Positions 1 through 7,295 of a DNA stretch of 27,234 nucleotides are shown piece by piece (position 1 is the first letter of the stretch; each line of letters begins with the position of its first letter). Origin of the DNA: Sva-07 sp038321235 (GTDB lineage Bacteria; Actinomycetota; Acidimicrobiia; Acidimicrobiales; Ilumatobacteraceae); NCBI GenBank assembly GCA_038321235.1, contig JBBQEU010000038.1, forward strand, positions 1 to 27,234, given 5' to 3'. The notes below the pieces were generated by a model, which saw only the letters and a list, made by a program, of their open reading frames with translations, was not told the origin of the DNA and made no database searches. The position numbers were made by a program, and so were the translations under genes.

Positions 1-468
1 CGCACTTGATCCGGCAAGAAGGGCGCATCAGGTGACCGGCAGGAGGCGCCGGACGACTGAGAACGCCGCTCGACAGTTCCGAGAAACATCGGCCGGTGCG
101 TCGCCGTTGACCTACCGGCACGGCCGGAGCGGTTACTCTCACGGTTACTCTCGAACGGCGGATTTTACGAGTCAACAGGCGATCTAGCAGGTAGTTCACA
201 ACGCACAGCGGATTCCCGTCCACCTCCGCCAACACGTCCACGGGCGCCTGCCGGCGCGCATCGAGCGATGAGCCAAAGCTCCGAATGCCCAGATCCTGGG
301 GTTTCGCTCATCGGTGACGGGTTTGCAGCTGTCACCTCCGCTGGGTGGGCCGCCGGTGTCGTGCTTCACTGCGTGTGTTTGTTCGACGAGTCGCATCACG
401 GCACTCTGCGACGACGGAAGTGGTTCTCCAGGCTTGCGAGAGGTGTCGACGCCGACTAGACCCGACGC
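1..468. other. Left-edge stretch without a confident gene
   Basis: No convincing gene is seen here. On the minus strand one frame is open from about 307 to the left edge (102 codons) and contains a protein-like segment (PVDVLAEVDGNPLCVVNYLL, coded near 190-245), but I recognise no family and see no good start, so it may be a relic or chance. A 10-bp direct repeat, GGTTACTCTC, occurs at 131-140 and 143-152. Plus-strand ORFs such as 268-459 have poor composition and are probably not real. Confidence 0.3.
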
Positions 469-1050
469 GTGGATCTGGGAACGGCGATGGCTTCGAGTTG
501 GGCGTCGGGAATCAGTGTCTACGGGGTGACGGCGATTGTGGGTCTGGCAGGGAGGTTCGATTGGATCGACGCGCCGCCGTTCGTCGAACGTGCGTGGGTG
601 ATCGCTCTGGCCCTGCTGCTCTTCGCGGTCGAGTTCGTCATCGACAAGGTGGCGCTGATCGACAGTGTCTGGGATGGCGTGCACACGTTCATCCGACCGG
701 CAATCGGCGGCTACCTGGCGAGTTCGGCAACCGATACCGATCTGTCGGTCGCCGCGCTCGCGGCGACCGGCGTCGCACTCGCATTCAGCAGCCACAGCGC
801 GAAGGCATCGACCCGATTGATCGTCAACGCGTCGCCCGAGCCCTTCTCGAACGTTGCGGTCAGTCTCGGGGAGGACGGGCTCGTGGTGATTCTGATGACA
901 CTCGCCCTCACCCGTCCGGAACTCGCGCTCGTCCTGACAGCGATGTTGGCGATCGTGTCGACGGTTGTCGCAGCGATGCTGTTCCGCACCGCGCGCCGCA
1001 TCATCCGGCGCGTCCGGGCGGGCCGCGCCACATCGCCGAACATCGCCTGA
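469..1050 (+). CDS. DUF4126 family membrane protein
   Basis: This is a 193-residue integral membrane protein of the DUF4126 family, whose function is unknown. The family pattern is visible: an N-terminal small-residue helix (about 10-30), a segment at about 44-60 ending in EFVIDKV, then the diagnostic SVWDGVHTFIRPAIGGYL (about 66-83), and further hydrophobic helices at about 92-106, 138-152 and 154-173. The C-terminus is Arg-rich and presumably cytoplasmic. The start is GTG; the in-frame ATG six codons later is an alternative. No clear Shine-Dalgarno is seen. The gene stands alone, convergent with the VOC relic at 1100-1493, with a GC-rich palindrome between them. The family assignment is from remembered motifs and is fairly secure; no role can be given. 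Confidence 0.8.
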   Translation: MDLGTAMASSWASGISVYGVTAIVGLAGRFDWIDAPPFVERAWVIALALLLFAVEFVIDKVALIDSVWDGVHTFIRPAIGGYLASSATDTDLSVAALAATGVALAFSSHSAKASTRLIVNASPEPFSNVAVSLGEDGLVVILMTLALTRPELALVLTAMLAIVSTVVAAMLFRTARRIIRRVRAGRATSPNIA

Positions 1051-1061
1051 CGCCGGCCTGA

Positions 1062-1079
1062 CGCCGGCGATCGCCGGCG
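1062..1079. terminator. Perfect 18-bp GC palindrome, possible bidirectional terminator
   Basis: CGCCGGCGATCGCCGGCG is its own reverse complement and can fold as a 7-bp stem with a GATC loop. It lies 11 bp after the DUF4126 stop and 20 bp before the stop of the convergent VOC relic. No U-tract follows, as is common for actinobacterial terminators. Confidence 0.4.
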
Positions 1080-1099
1080 ATCATGGGCCGTACCGGCGT

Positions 1100-1493
1100 C
1101 TACGTTGCGTGCTTCTCCTGCTCGTAGACCATGGCTGCGAGTTCGTTTCCCTCGGTGTCGACGAACTGGGTCAGTGAGCCGACGCTCGGGATCACGATCT
1201 GCTCGTGGATGACGGTCCCCCCGTTTGCGGTGATCTGTTCGCGGATGAAGGCGAGGTCGTCGACGGCGACGGTGCACGTGAAGCCGCGGGTGCGCTGCCG
1301 GTGAGCGATTCCTCCCGGTCGTGCAGCGCCCCGTGGATGCCGGGGTGGTCATCGTCTCCGGTCAGCACGTTGTAGAAGCCGGGCAGGGCCCGTCGCTCGA
1401 AGCGCCAACCGAACACCGACTCGTAGAACCCCGAGCGCGTTCGACGTCGTCGGCGTGGATGGCGAAGTGCACGACGTTGTGAGTCACGACCAC
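1100..1493 (-). pseudogene. VOC/glyoxalase-fold protein, disrupted by two frameshifts
   Basis: Three consecutive segments in three frames together make one glyoxalase/bleomycin-resistance (VOC) protein of about 130 residues. Frame 1, from a GTG at 1493 or 1487, gives HFAIHADDVERAR. It breaks at the C4 run at 1429-1432, and frame 2 continues with FYESVFGWRFERRALPGFYN and onward to DREESLTG. It breaks again near 1297-1300, and frame 3 continues with RGFTCTVAVDDLAFIREQI, then FVDTEGNELAAMVYEQEKHAT and the stop at 1100. Each break is repaired by adding one base. The first lies in a homopolymer, so a sequencing or assembly error is possible; the second does not obviously. No substrate can be assigned. 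Either a pseudogene or a base-call artefact fits. Confidence 0.7.
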
Positions 1494-1866
1494 GAACTCA
1501 GGCGAACTCTTCGGTACCCCATCACGACATGTCGCTTCCACGGATGTCGGAGCACGCGGATCCAACACGCGACGATCGACGACCTCTCGTTGGACGCGAT
1601 CGGTAGGGTCGAATGGTGGAGGGCGATCCCGACGACGTGAATGACGAGACCTGGAGAACGGACTACCAGGGCCCGACACCTCGGTCGCTCCCAATCCGTC
1701 TCCCGCCGGCCACTGAACCGGGATCGATCACAGCGTCCTTCTGTCAACGAGACCCCGTGAGCATCGCGATGTCGTGTCGTGGGACCCCGCCCTGATCGAG
1801 CCGTTCGTCGATCACTTCATCGTCCACCCTCGAACGGGGCCGATCCGTGCGGTTCGATCGAATCTG
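1494..1866. other. Intergenic stretch with a possible gene remnant
   Basis: No confident gene is visible. A plus-strand frame is open from 1717 to the TAG at 1867-1869 and ends in protein-like sequence (DPALIEPFVDHFIVHP, about 1786-1833). The frame of the ORF starting at 1613 is also weakly protein-like just upstream. They could be two pieces of one broken gene, but no family is recognised and the signal is weak. Confidence 0.25.
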
Positions 1867-1872
1867 TAGTGT
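1867..1872 (+). promoter_or_regulatory. -10 box of the PLP-enzyme gene
   Basis: TAGTGT matches the TANNNT -10 pattern used elsewhere in this window. A start of transcription about 7 nt downstream would be near 1879, after the ATG at 1876 but before the ATG at 1897, which has its own AGGA (1887-1890). This favours the later start codon. No clear -35 is seen. Confidence 0.4.
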
Positions 1873-1896
1873 GACATGGCGATCTCAGGACGGGAG

Positions 1897-2835
1897 ATGA
1901 TTGTGCCATTTGGTGAATCGATGTTGGACATGGTTGGGCGCACGCCGGTCGTGAGATTGAGCAAGGTGGTGCCTGAGGGGGCAGCTGATGTGTTCGTGAA
2001 GCTCGAGTGGTTCAACCCGACCGGCTCGTACAAGGACCGCATGGCGCTCGCAATGATCACCGAGGCTGAACGCCGAGGGGACCTGACTCCAGGCATGACG
2101 GTGGTCGAGTACACCGGTGGGAGCACGGGCAGTTCGCTCGCCTACGTCTGCGCCGCAAAGGGCTATCGGTTCAAGGTCGTGTCGTCGGACGCGTTCGCCG
2201 TTGAGAAGCTCCAGACGATGCGCGCCTTCGGAGCCGATCTCACGATCATCGAGAGTGACGGCGGCAAGGTGACCCCCGAACTCACACCTCGAATGATCGC
2301 GAAGGCGGCCGAGTTCGCCGACGAGCCCGGGACCTACTGGACCGATCAGTTGAACAATGCCGACTCGTTGGTCGGATACCGAGAGATCGGACGCGAACTC
2401 CTCGCGCAGATGGATCGCCCGATCGATGCGTTCTGCGCGATGGTCGGCACGGCGGGCCTCGCAATGGGCGTGTCCACTGCATTCGCCGAGGCCGGTGCTG
2501 ACACTCGAATCGTCATCATCGAACCAGCGAGCACCGCAGTCATTTCCGGGCGTGAGCCGGGTACGCACGGCGTCGAGGGGACCGGCATCGGATTCATCCC
2601 ACCGCTCCTCGATGTCGACCGCTACGACGAGGTCCGCCCGATCGACGAGGCCGCCGGTCGTGCGATGGCCCGACGCCTCGCCGCAGAGGAGGGTCTACTC
2701 GCCGGGACGTCGACAGGCCTCAACGTCACCGCCGCGATCGACCTCGCAATCGAGTTCGGCGAGGGCAAGAGCGTGGTCACCGTCGCATGCGACACGGGCT
2801 TGAAGTATCTCGCTGGTGACCTTTACGCCACGTGA
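1897..2835 (+). CDS. PLP-dependent cysteine-synthase-like enzyme
   Basis: This is a fold-type II PLP enzyme of the cysteine synthase/cystathionine beta-synthase group, about 312 residues and the usual length. Counted from the chosen start, the Schiff-base lysine is in PTGSYKDR (about K46). The substrate loop is TGGSTGSS (about 73-80) where classical O-acetylserine sulfhydrylases have TSGNTG. The phosphate loop is VGTAGLAMG in place of GTGGT. C-terminal landmarks are GTSTGLN and CDTGLKYLAGDLY. The altered loop suggests a relative whose substrate may not be O-acetylserine. The ATG at 1876 (319 residues) is the alternative start; 1897 is preferred because AGGA lies 6 nt upstream and the -10 box at 1867 would start transcription past 1876. 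It is convergent with the GGDEF gene and has no operon partner. Confidence 0.85.
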   Translation: MIVPFGESMLDMVGRTPVVRLSKVVPEGAADVFVKLEWFNPTGSYKDRMALAMITEAERRGDLTPGMTVVEYTGGSTGSSLAYVCAAKGYRFKVVSSDAFAVEKLQTMRAFGADLTIIESDGGKVTPELTPRMIAKAAEFADEPGTYWTDQLNNADSLVGYREIGRELLAQMDRPIDAFCAMVGTAGLAMGVSTAFAEAGADTRIVIIEPASTAVISGREPGTHGVEGTGIGFIPPLLDVDRYDEVRPIDEAAGRAMARRLAAEEGLLAGTSTGLNVTAAIDLAIEFGEGKSVVTVACDTGLKYLAGDLYAT

Positions 2836-2889
2836 ACCCGACCGTTTCGGCTGGTCGCAACGACACCTTCGTCGCAGTGATCGAAGCGA

Positions 2890-3948
2890 TCAGCCTGTCG
2901 CCGCTGCAGCTGGCGAACCGGAGGTGCTGACGCTCTCGGCAATCTGCGTCCGGTCCGGCCCGATCACGCAGTTCCGGCCGGATTTCTTGGCGATGTAGAG
3001 CCGTTCGTCCGCCTGGGCAAGCACACCCTCGATGCCGTCGGTTCCGACCGCAACACCGAAGGATGACGTGACATTGATCCCGCTGGCCGACGTGGCTTCT
3101 ATGCTGCATCGGAGCCGCTGTGCAATCTCCATTGCAGCCGCAGCCTCGGTATCGGGCAGCACCACGACGAACTCTTCGCCGCCGAGTCGGAACATCAATT
3201 CGAACCGTCGGAGTTGCTTGCGGGCCACGTAGGCAACGTTCTCCAGCACCTGGTCGCCTGCGGCGTGGCCCCAATTGTCGTTCACCGCCTTGAAGTGGTC
3301 GATGTCGAAGCTGATGATGGCTACCGCAGCGCCTGTGCGGCGGCCCTGCGCATCGAGCTCGGCCGAGCGCTCTTCGAAGCTCCGGCGATTCAGGCAGCCG
3401 GTGAGAACGTCGAGGACGGCGCTGCGCCGCTGGATCTGTTCGACCTCGACCAGTTGCCTCACGATCAGCGGCAGGTAGCCGGCAAGCACGGCCGCGACGA
3501 CGAAACTGAACGGGTCGATGTTCTGTCCGCGGAGGACGTCGATGCAGACGATCATCGCAATCGCAACGAGGCCAATGATGCTGGAGCAACGGAACTTCGG
3601 AAATGTGGCTTGTGCGACCAGCCCGACGACACCGCAGAAGAAGGTGACGGGGCTGGTGAGGCCGCCCGAGGCCGCTGCACTGCCCACGATGGATGCGATC
3701 GTGATGAGGATCAGCGCGGCGTTCCATCGGCGCAGTCCGATCCGACGCTGCAATCGCAGGACCCGCCGTCCGATCCACCACAGCATCGGAAGGGATGCGC
3801 AGGCCACGAATACGGCGCCGAACCGACCAACGAACAGCGCAGCGGCCCCGGCCAACACGATTGCGGCCGTCATGTTCAAGCGCTTCAACACGGAATCGAT
3901 CTCGACGAAGCGCCGTTCGTCAACGCTCTCGATCTGGTCCGCCTCCAT
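2890..3948 (-). CDS. Membrane-bound GGDEF diguanylate cyclase
   Basis: The product is predicted to make cyclic di-GMP from two GTP at the inner face of the membrane. Residues 25-165 hold five or six hydrophobic helices and form an uncharacterised sensor region. A short linker (about 167-178) leads into a GGDEF domain: DVLTGCLNRR (about 180-189), FDIDHFKAVND (214-224), the active-site loop RLGGEEF (GGEEF at 256-260) and YIAKKSGRN near the C-terminus. All catalytic landmarks are present. The inhibitory I-site, normally RxxD five residues before the loop, reads RRFE, so product inhibition may be weak. No EAL or HD-GYP domain follows. The ATG at 3948 is chosen over an in-frame TTG at 3981, which only adds a Cys/Arg-rich leader. 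Confidence 0.9.
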   Translation of the reverse strand: MEADQIESVDERRFVEIDSVLKRLNMTAAIVLAGAAALFVGRFGAVFVACASLPMLWWIGRRVLRLQRRIGLRRWNAALILITIASIVGSAAASGGLTSPVTFFCGVVGLVAQATFPKFRCSSIIGLVAIAMIVCIDVLRGQNIDPFSFVVAAVLAGYLPLIVRQLVEVEQIQRRSAVLDVLTGCLNRRSFEERSAELDAQGRRTGAAVAIISFDIDHFKAVNDNWGHAAGDQVLENVAYVARKQLRRFELMFRLGGEEFVVVLPDTEAAAAMEIAQRLRCSIEATSASGINVTSSFGVAVGTDGIEGVLAQADERLYIAKKSGRNCVIGPDRTQIAESVSTSGSPAAAATG

Positions 3949-4006
3949 GTGCCTACATCGGCGACAGCCGACTTCGATCAAGTCAAGCTTGTGTCTGGAC
4001 GTCTCG

Positions 4007-4855
4007 TCAGGGCGTGGCGACGCGGCGCCGACGGTTGATCGAGGCTCCCAGCTCGATAGCGGTCAGCACGACGAAGAACTGGGCGACCGCGACGCCGGCC
4101 ATCGTGGCCGAGGCCGCTGTGTCGGCGTGGTAGCTGATCGCCAAGCCGAGCACCACCGAGAGCCACCCGAATCCGACGGCCACGACCATGGCCACCGGGA
4201 TGCGCCGCACGAGCAGCACCGCAGTCGCCGGCGGCGCCACCAGCAACCCGAAGACCAGCAACGTCCCAACGACGCGAAAGCTGGCCACGACGGACAGCGC
4301 CAAGAGCGTCAGCATCGCGAAGTGCGCGACACCGGGTCGCAGGCCCAGGGTCTGCGCCTTGCCGCGGTTCACGGACAGCGCGAGGAACGACCGGTGGCCG
4401 AGAACGAGCCCGATGGCGGTGACGGCGAGGGCGGCGAGACCGAGTCGCATCTCGGCATCGCGGACGCCGAGCACGTCGCCGAACAGGAACGCCGTGAGGT
4501 CGCCGGCGAAGGTGTCGGCCCGGCTGATGATCACGACGCCGAGCGCGAGCATACCGACGAACAACAACCCGATCCCCGTGTCGTCGCCGAGCCGGGTGGT
4601 CCGGTGAACGAGATTGATGCCGAACACCATCACGATCGCACTGGCCATCGCCCCGAGCGTGAGATCGAATCCCCAGATCACAGCCAGAGCGATCCCGGGC
4701 AGCACGCCGTGCGCCATCGCATCGCCGAAGAAGGCGAGCCCGCGCAGCACCACCCACGTTCCGATCAGCGAGGTGGTGGTCGCAGCGATCAGACCGCCGA
4801 CGAGTGCCCTCCTCGTGATGTCGGACGCAAAGGCGTCAGCGAAGAAGTTCCACAC
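4007..4855 (-). CDS. znuB: Zinc ABC transporter permease (ZnuB-like, ABC-3 family)
   Basis: This 282-residue membrane protein is the permease of a metal ABC importer. It has about eight hydrophobic helices and typical family sequence: RRALVGGLIAATTTSLIGTW near the N-terminus, the GDAMAHGVLPGIALA region (about 44-58), GLRPGVAHF, and a C-terminal half with VVGTLLVFGLLVAPPATAVL. It starts 23 nt after the stop of the binding-protein gene on the same strand, so the two form an operon. The ATPase is divergently transcribed beyond the binding protein. The family carries Zn, Mn or Fe; zinc is inferred from the three-histidine site of the binding protein and the adjacent Zur-type repressor. The gene symbol follows from that inference. 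Confidence 0.9.
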   Translation of the reverse strand: MWNFFADAFASDITRRALVGGLIAATTTSLIGTWVVLRGLAFFGDAMAHGVLPGIALAVIWGFDLTLGAMASAIVMVFGINLVHRTTRLGDDTGIGLLFVGMLALGVVIISRADTFAGDLTAFLFGDVLGVRDAEMRLGLAALAVTAIGLVLGHRSFLALSVNRGKAQTLGLRPGVAHFAMLTLLALSVVASFRVVGTLLVFGLLVAPPATAVLLVRRIPVAMVVAVGFGWLSVVLGLAISYHADTAASATMAGVAVAQFFVVLTAIELGASINRRRRVATP

Positions 4856-4878
4856 GAGACGCGAGTGTTGCAGCCGGC

Positions 4879-5937
4879 TCAGGCCGGAGCGAGCGCATCC
4901 GCGATCAGCGTGGCGTTGGTCGCCATCATGGCGATGTAGGTGTCGGCACCGGATCCCGCCTCACCGAGGCTCTCGCTGTACAGCACCACGACCTGAACCT
5001 CGCCGCTGGCCGACGATGCGATCGCGTCGGCGAGGCGGGTGGGGGAGCTGGTGTCGGCGAAGACCGCCGGGATCTGTTCCTGCTCGATGAGAGCGACCAG
5101 TGCTGCGACCTCGGCGGACGAGGGCTCGGCGCTCGTGGTCGACGACGGGATGACTGCGCCGACGACCTCGAAGTCGAAGCGGTCGGCGAAGTAGCCGAAC
5201 ACCTCGTGATTGGTGACGAGGACACGCTGGTCGTCCGGAACGGTCGAGAGCGTTTCCTCCATCCCGGCGTCGAGGGCGGTGAGCTCGTCGACGTACGACT
5301 GCACCTGCGCTTCGACGTCGGCAGCATCGATACCGTCGAGCGACGCGAACTCGGCGCCGAACGCCTCGACGGCGGTGATCATGCGCGACGGGTCGGTCCA
5401 GATGTGGGGGTCGTCGCCGCTGTGCTCCGCGTCGTCGGAGTGGTCCGCGTCGTCGCTGTGCTCCGCGTCGTCGGAGTGGTCCGCGTCGTCGGTGCCCGAC
5501 GGCTTTTCTTCTTCGTCGGAATGTTCTTCGTCGGAATGTTCCTCGCCGGAGAACTCGATCAGCTCGATCTGGTCGGCGAAGCTGAACACGGGCGTGCCGG
5601 ACGACTCGACCTGTTCCAGGACCACGAGCATCCCCTCCTCGAACCCGGCTCCATTGGTCACGAGCAGGTCGGCGTTCTCCATCGATTCGGCCTGGCGAGC
5701 CGAAGGTGCGAAGTCGTGCGGGTCGGCGCCAGCGGGCATGATGACCTCGACTTCGGCCAGGTCGCCGACAGTCTGTGTGACGATGTCACCCAGGATGTTC
5801 GTCGTCACGACGATCGTCGGGAGCTCGTCGTTCGAGCTCGTTTCGGAGGAGTTGGGGTCGTTGGAACCGCAGGCAACGGCAAGAACTCCCAGCGAACAGA
5901 GGGCAGCCACTCGACTTAGAGTGAGAATCTTTCTCAT
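4879..5937 (-). CDS. znuA: Zinc-binding lipoprotein of ABC importer (ZnuA-like)
   Basis: This is the solute-binding protein of the importer, 352 residues. A lipoprotein signal ends in LAVAC, with lipidation predicted at Cys23. The cluster A-I fold shows the expected metal ligands: H74 (ADPHDF), H178 (DDPHIW), H244 (TNHEVFGYF) and D295 (FADTSSP). The third ligand is His, as in zinc proteins, whereas manganese proteins have Glu. Residues 133-172 form a His/Asp/Glu-rich loop with repeated DDAEHS/DDADHS and EEHSD units, a feature of many ZnuA proteins thought to hold spare zinc. The DNA of this loop has a perfect 36-bp tandem repeat. The ATG at 5937 sits 6 nt after a -10 box, so the mRNA is probably leaderless, and a Fur-like palindrome covers the first codons, pointing to repression when zinc is plentiful. 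Confidence 0.93.
   Translation of the reverse strand: MRKILTLSRVAALCSLGVLAVACGSNDPNSSETSSNDELPTIVVTTNILGDIVTQTVGDLAEVEVIMPAGADPHDFAPSARQAESMENADLLVTNGAGFEEGMLVVLEQVESSGTPVFSFADQIELIEFSGEEHSDEEHSDEEEKPSGTDDADHSDDAEHSDDADHSDDAEHSGDDPHIWTDPSRMITAVEAFGAEFASLDGIDAADVEAQVQSYVDELTALDAGMEETLSTVPDDQRVLVTNHEVFGYFADRFDFEVVGAVIPSSTTSAEPSSAEVAALVALIEQEQIPAVFADTSSPTRLADAIASSASGEVQVVVLYSESLGEAGSGADTYIAMMATNATLIADALAPA
5419..5490. repeat. Perfect 36-bp tandem duplication in the metal-loop codons
   Basis: Positions 5419-5454 and 5455-5490 are identical 36-bp units coding, on the minus strand, for DDADHSDDAEHS twice. A separate imperfect 15-bp tandem (coding EEHSD) lies at about 5512-5541. Such repeats can gain or lose units by slippage, changing the number of His residues without a frameshift because the unit is a multiple of three. 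Confidence 0.9.
5922..5936. promoter_or_regulatory. Candidate Zur (Fur-family) operator
   Basis: TGAGAATCTTTCTCA has perfect 6-bp arms around TCT. It resembles the actinobacterial Zur/Fur operators I recall (TGA-AAT-n-ATTTTCA type). It overlaps codons 1-5 of the binding-protein gene, exactly at the predicted +1 of its leaderless transcript, and lies within 22 bp of the -10 of the divergent ATPase gene. One bound dimer could therefore block both genes. The Fur-family gene at 6806-7249 is the obvious candidate regulator. Confidence 0.6.
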
Positions 5938-5942
5938 ACCGC

Positions 5943-5973
5943 TACGCTAAGCCCATCACTGCGAACTTGACAA
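5943..5973. promoter_or_regulatory. Overlapping divergent promoters of the zinc importer
   Basis: Minus strand: TTGTCA (5973-5968), an 18-bp spacer, TAGCGT (5949-5944), then 6 nt to the ATG at 5937, the best complete promoter in the window. Plus strand: TACGCT (5943-5948) shares the same bases and would start transcription near 5955, about 12 nt before the TTG start of the ATPase gene; its -35 is not evident. Confidence 0.6.
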
Positions 5974-6785
5974 CCCCTTCTGGCACGAACGGCCGCGACG
6001 CCGACGCGATCAGTTTGCGAAACGTTGCAGCCGAACGAGGACGCTCGACGGTGCTCACCGTCGACTCGCTCGACATTCCGCGCGGCGTCACCGCAGTGGT
6101 CGGCTCCAACGGATCGGGCAAGTCCACCCTGCTCCACGTGATCGCTGGCCTGCTCTCGCCCGGCGGCGGCTCCGTCGCCGTGGCGGGAGGTTCACCGGCG
6201 CAGATGCGCCGCGAGATCGCCTATGTGCTGCAGGCGCAACACGCGTCCGAGCACCTGCTGGTCACGGCTGATGAAGTCGTGGGTCTCGCTCGCGCGGCAA
6301 CGCTCGGACCGTTCCGCCCGATGCGAGCGAATGACCGCGACGCAGTCCGACGAGCGACCGATCGGCTCGAGGTGTCGGATCTCGGCCGACGACATCTCGC
6401 CGAGATGTCGGGCGGTCAACGACAGCGGGTGTTCGTGGCTCAGGGCCTGGCTCAGGAGGCAGATGTCCTCCTGCTCGACGAGCCGTTGGCTGGTCTCGAC
6501 ATGGTGTCGGCGGAGCGAATCCGGGCGGTGATCGAAGAAGAGCGCGCCGCAGGACGGTTCATCCTCGTCGCCACGCACGATCTCGACGACGCTCGCCGGG
6601 CTGACTTCGTCGTGCTCCTCAACGGGCACGTCGTCGCCGCCGGGACACCGGCGGAGGCGCTGCGACCCGAGTGCCTCCGCAGCGCCTATGGCTCACGCGT
6701 GCTCGACCTCGGTGGTCACACGGTTGCCGTCGACGACGGGGTCCACCCCGAGGATCACGAGCACCTCCACCACGACCACTCCTGA
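5967..6785 (+). CDS. znuC: Zinc ABC transporter ATPase (ZnuC-like)
   Basis: This is the ATPase subunit of the metal importer, 272 residues. It has Walker A GSNGSGKST (46-54), signature MSGGQ (147-151), Walker B VLLLDEP (167-173) and the switch histidine in THD (H204). The last 15 residues are His-rich (HPEDHEHLHHDHS), which may bind metal. It is transcribed divergently from the binding-protein/permease operon, 29 bp away, through a shared promoter region. The TTG start at 5967 is used because no ATG or GTG lies upstream in frame after the predicted transcription start; the next candidates would cut into the ABC fold. Convergent with the repressor gene. ZnuC is inferred from context; an Mn-type ATPase would look similar. 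Confidence 0.9.
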   Translation: MTTPSGTNGRDADAISLRNVAAERGRSTVLTVDSLDIPRGVTAVVGSNGSGKSTLLHVIAGLLSPGGGSVAVAGGSPAQMRREIAYVLQAQHASEHLLVTADEVVGLARAATLGPFRPMRANDRDAVRRATDRLEVSDLGRRHLAEMSGGQRQRVFVAQGLAQEADVLLLDEPLAGLDMVSAERIRAVIEEERAAGRFILVATHDLDDARRADFVVLLNGHVVAAGTPAEALRPECLRSAYGSRVLDLGGHTVAVDDGVHPEDHEHLHHDHS

Positions 6786-6805
6786 GGGCACGTCTCGCGG
6801 CGGTG

Positions 6806-7249
6806 TCAGGCGGCGCAACGCTCGCACTGGCCGTACACGTCGATCACGTGGTGGCGCGGCACGAAGCCCCGAGCTTCAGCGACGCTGTCGAACGCTTTGT
6901 CGAGGTTGCGTTCGGTGGCGGCGGAGAGCGTGACGTCGAGCACGAGGCCACAGGACTCGCAGATCAGGTGGTGGTGGTGCTCGGTGAGCTCCTCGGCGAG
7001 CTCGTAGTGGGCGTGGTCGCCACGATGGACGAGGCGCCGCACCACGCCGGCATCCTCCATCAGTGAGAGGTTCCGGTAGGCCGAGCTCTGCGCGAGGTCG
7101 GACTGGATCTGAAGGAGCTCAGGCAGGGTCACCGGGCCACCAGCGCGTCGCAGTCCGGACACGATCTGTCGCCGTCCGGTCGTGTAGCGCAGTTCGTGTT
7201 TGGCCAGGCGTTCGGTGACCGCACGGTCGAGTTCGGTGGTGGCAGCCAT
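6806..7249 (-). CDS. zur: Fur-family metalloregulator, probably Zur
   Basis: This is a 147-residue repressor of the Fur superfamily. The N-terminal winged helix spans about 1-82, with recognition helix SAYRNLSLMEDAG (56-68). The C-terminal dimerisation domain has the HHHH cluster (91-94) followed by two CxxC pairs, C97/C100 and C142/C145, forming the structural zinc site. Family members sense Fe, Zn, Mn, Ni or peroxide; zinc is favoured because the gene ends 20 bp from the end of the zinc importer ATPase gene and a Fur-type palindrome sits on the importer promoter. A -10 box TAGGCT (7265-7260) lies 10 nt before the ATG, so the leader is at most a few bases. A hairpin separates it from the upstream oxidase gene. 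Confidence 0.88.
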   Translation of the reverse strand: MAATTELDRAVTERLAKHELRYTTGRRQIVSGLRRAGGPVTLPELLQIQSDLAQSSAYRNLSLMEDAGVVRRLVHRGDHAHYELAEELTEHHHHLICESCGLVLDVTLSAATERNLDKAFDSVAEARGFVPRHHVIDVYGQCERCAA

Positions 7250-7270
7250 CTGGACGGCGAGCCTACCCGA

Positions 7271-7293
7271 CCACCCCTCGACGCTCGGGGTGG
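7271..7293 (-). terminator. Hairpin between oxidase and repressor genes
   Basis: CCACCCC (7271-7277) and GGGGTGG (7287-7293) form a 7-bp stem with a 9-nt loop. It begins 2 nt after the stop codon of the oxidase gene and ends 5 bp before the -10 box of the repressor gene. It probably ends the oxidase transcript. No U-tract is present. Confidence 0.5.
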
Positions 7294-7295
7294 CG

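Noticed and set aside
131..152. Short direct repeat GGTTACTCTC as an attachment site
   Set aside because: Only 10 bp, two adjacent copies, with no integrase or tRNA gene nearby.
268..459. Small ORF upstream of the DUF4126 gene
   Set aside because: Cys/Trp/His-rich composition, no SD and no homology that I can recognise. The overlapping frames are equally open.
1100..1493. Programmed frameshifting in the VOC gene
   Set aside because: Two separate shifts in a small enzyme family with no known recoding, and no slippery heptamer with a downstream structure. Mutation or base-call error is simpler.
3214..4939. Long plus-strand ORFs (274 and 473 codons) opposite the cyclase and zinc permease genes
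   Set aside because: Their products are rich in Arg, Asp, His and Gln without domain pattern, and the opposite strand encodes clear GGDEF and ABC-3 proteins. They are antisense shadows caused by high GC.
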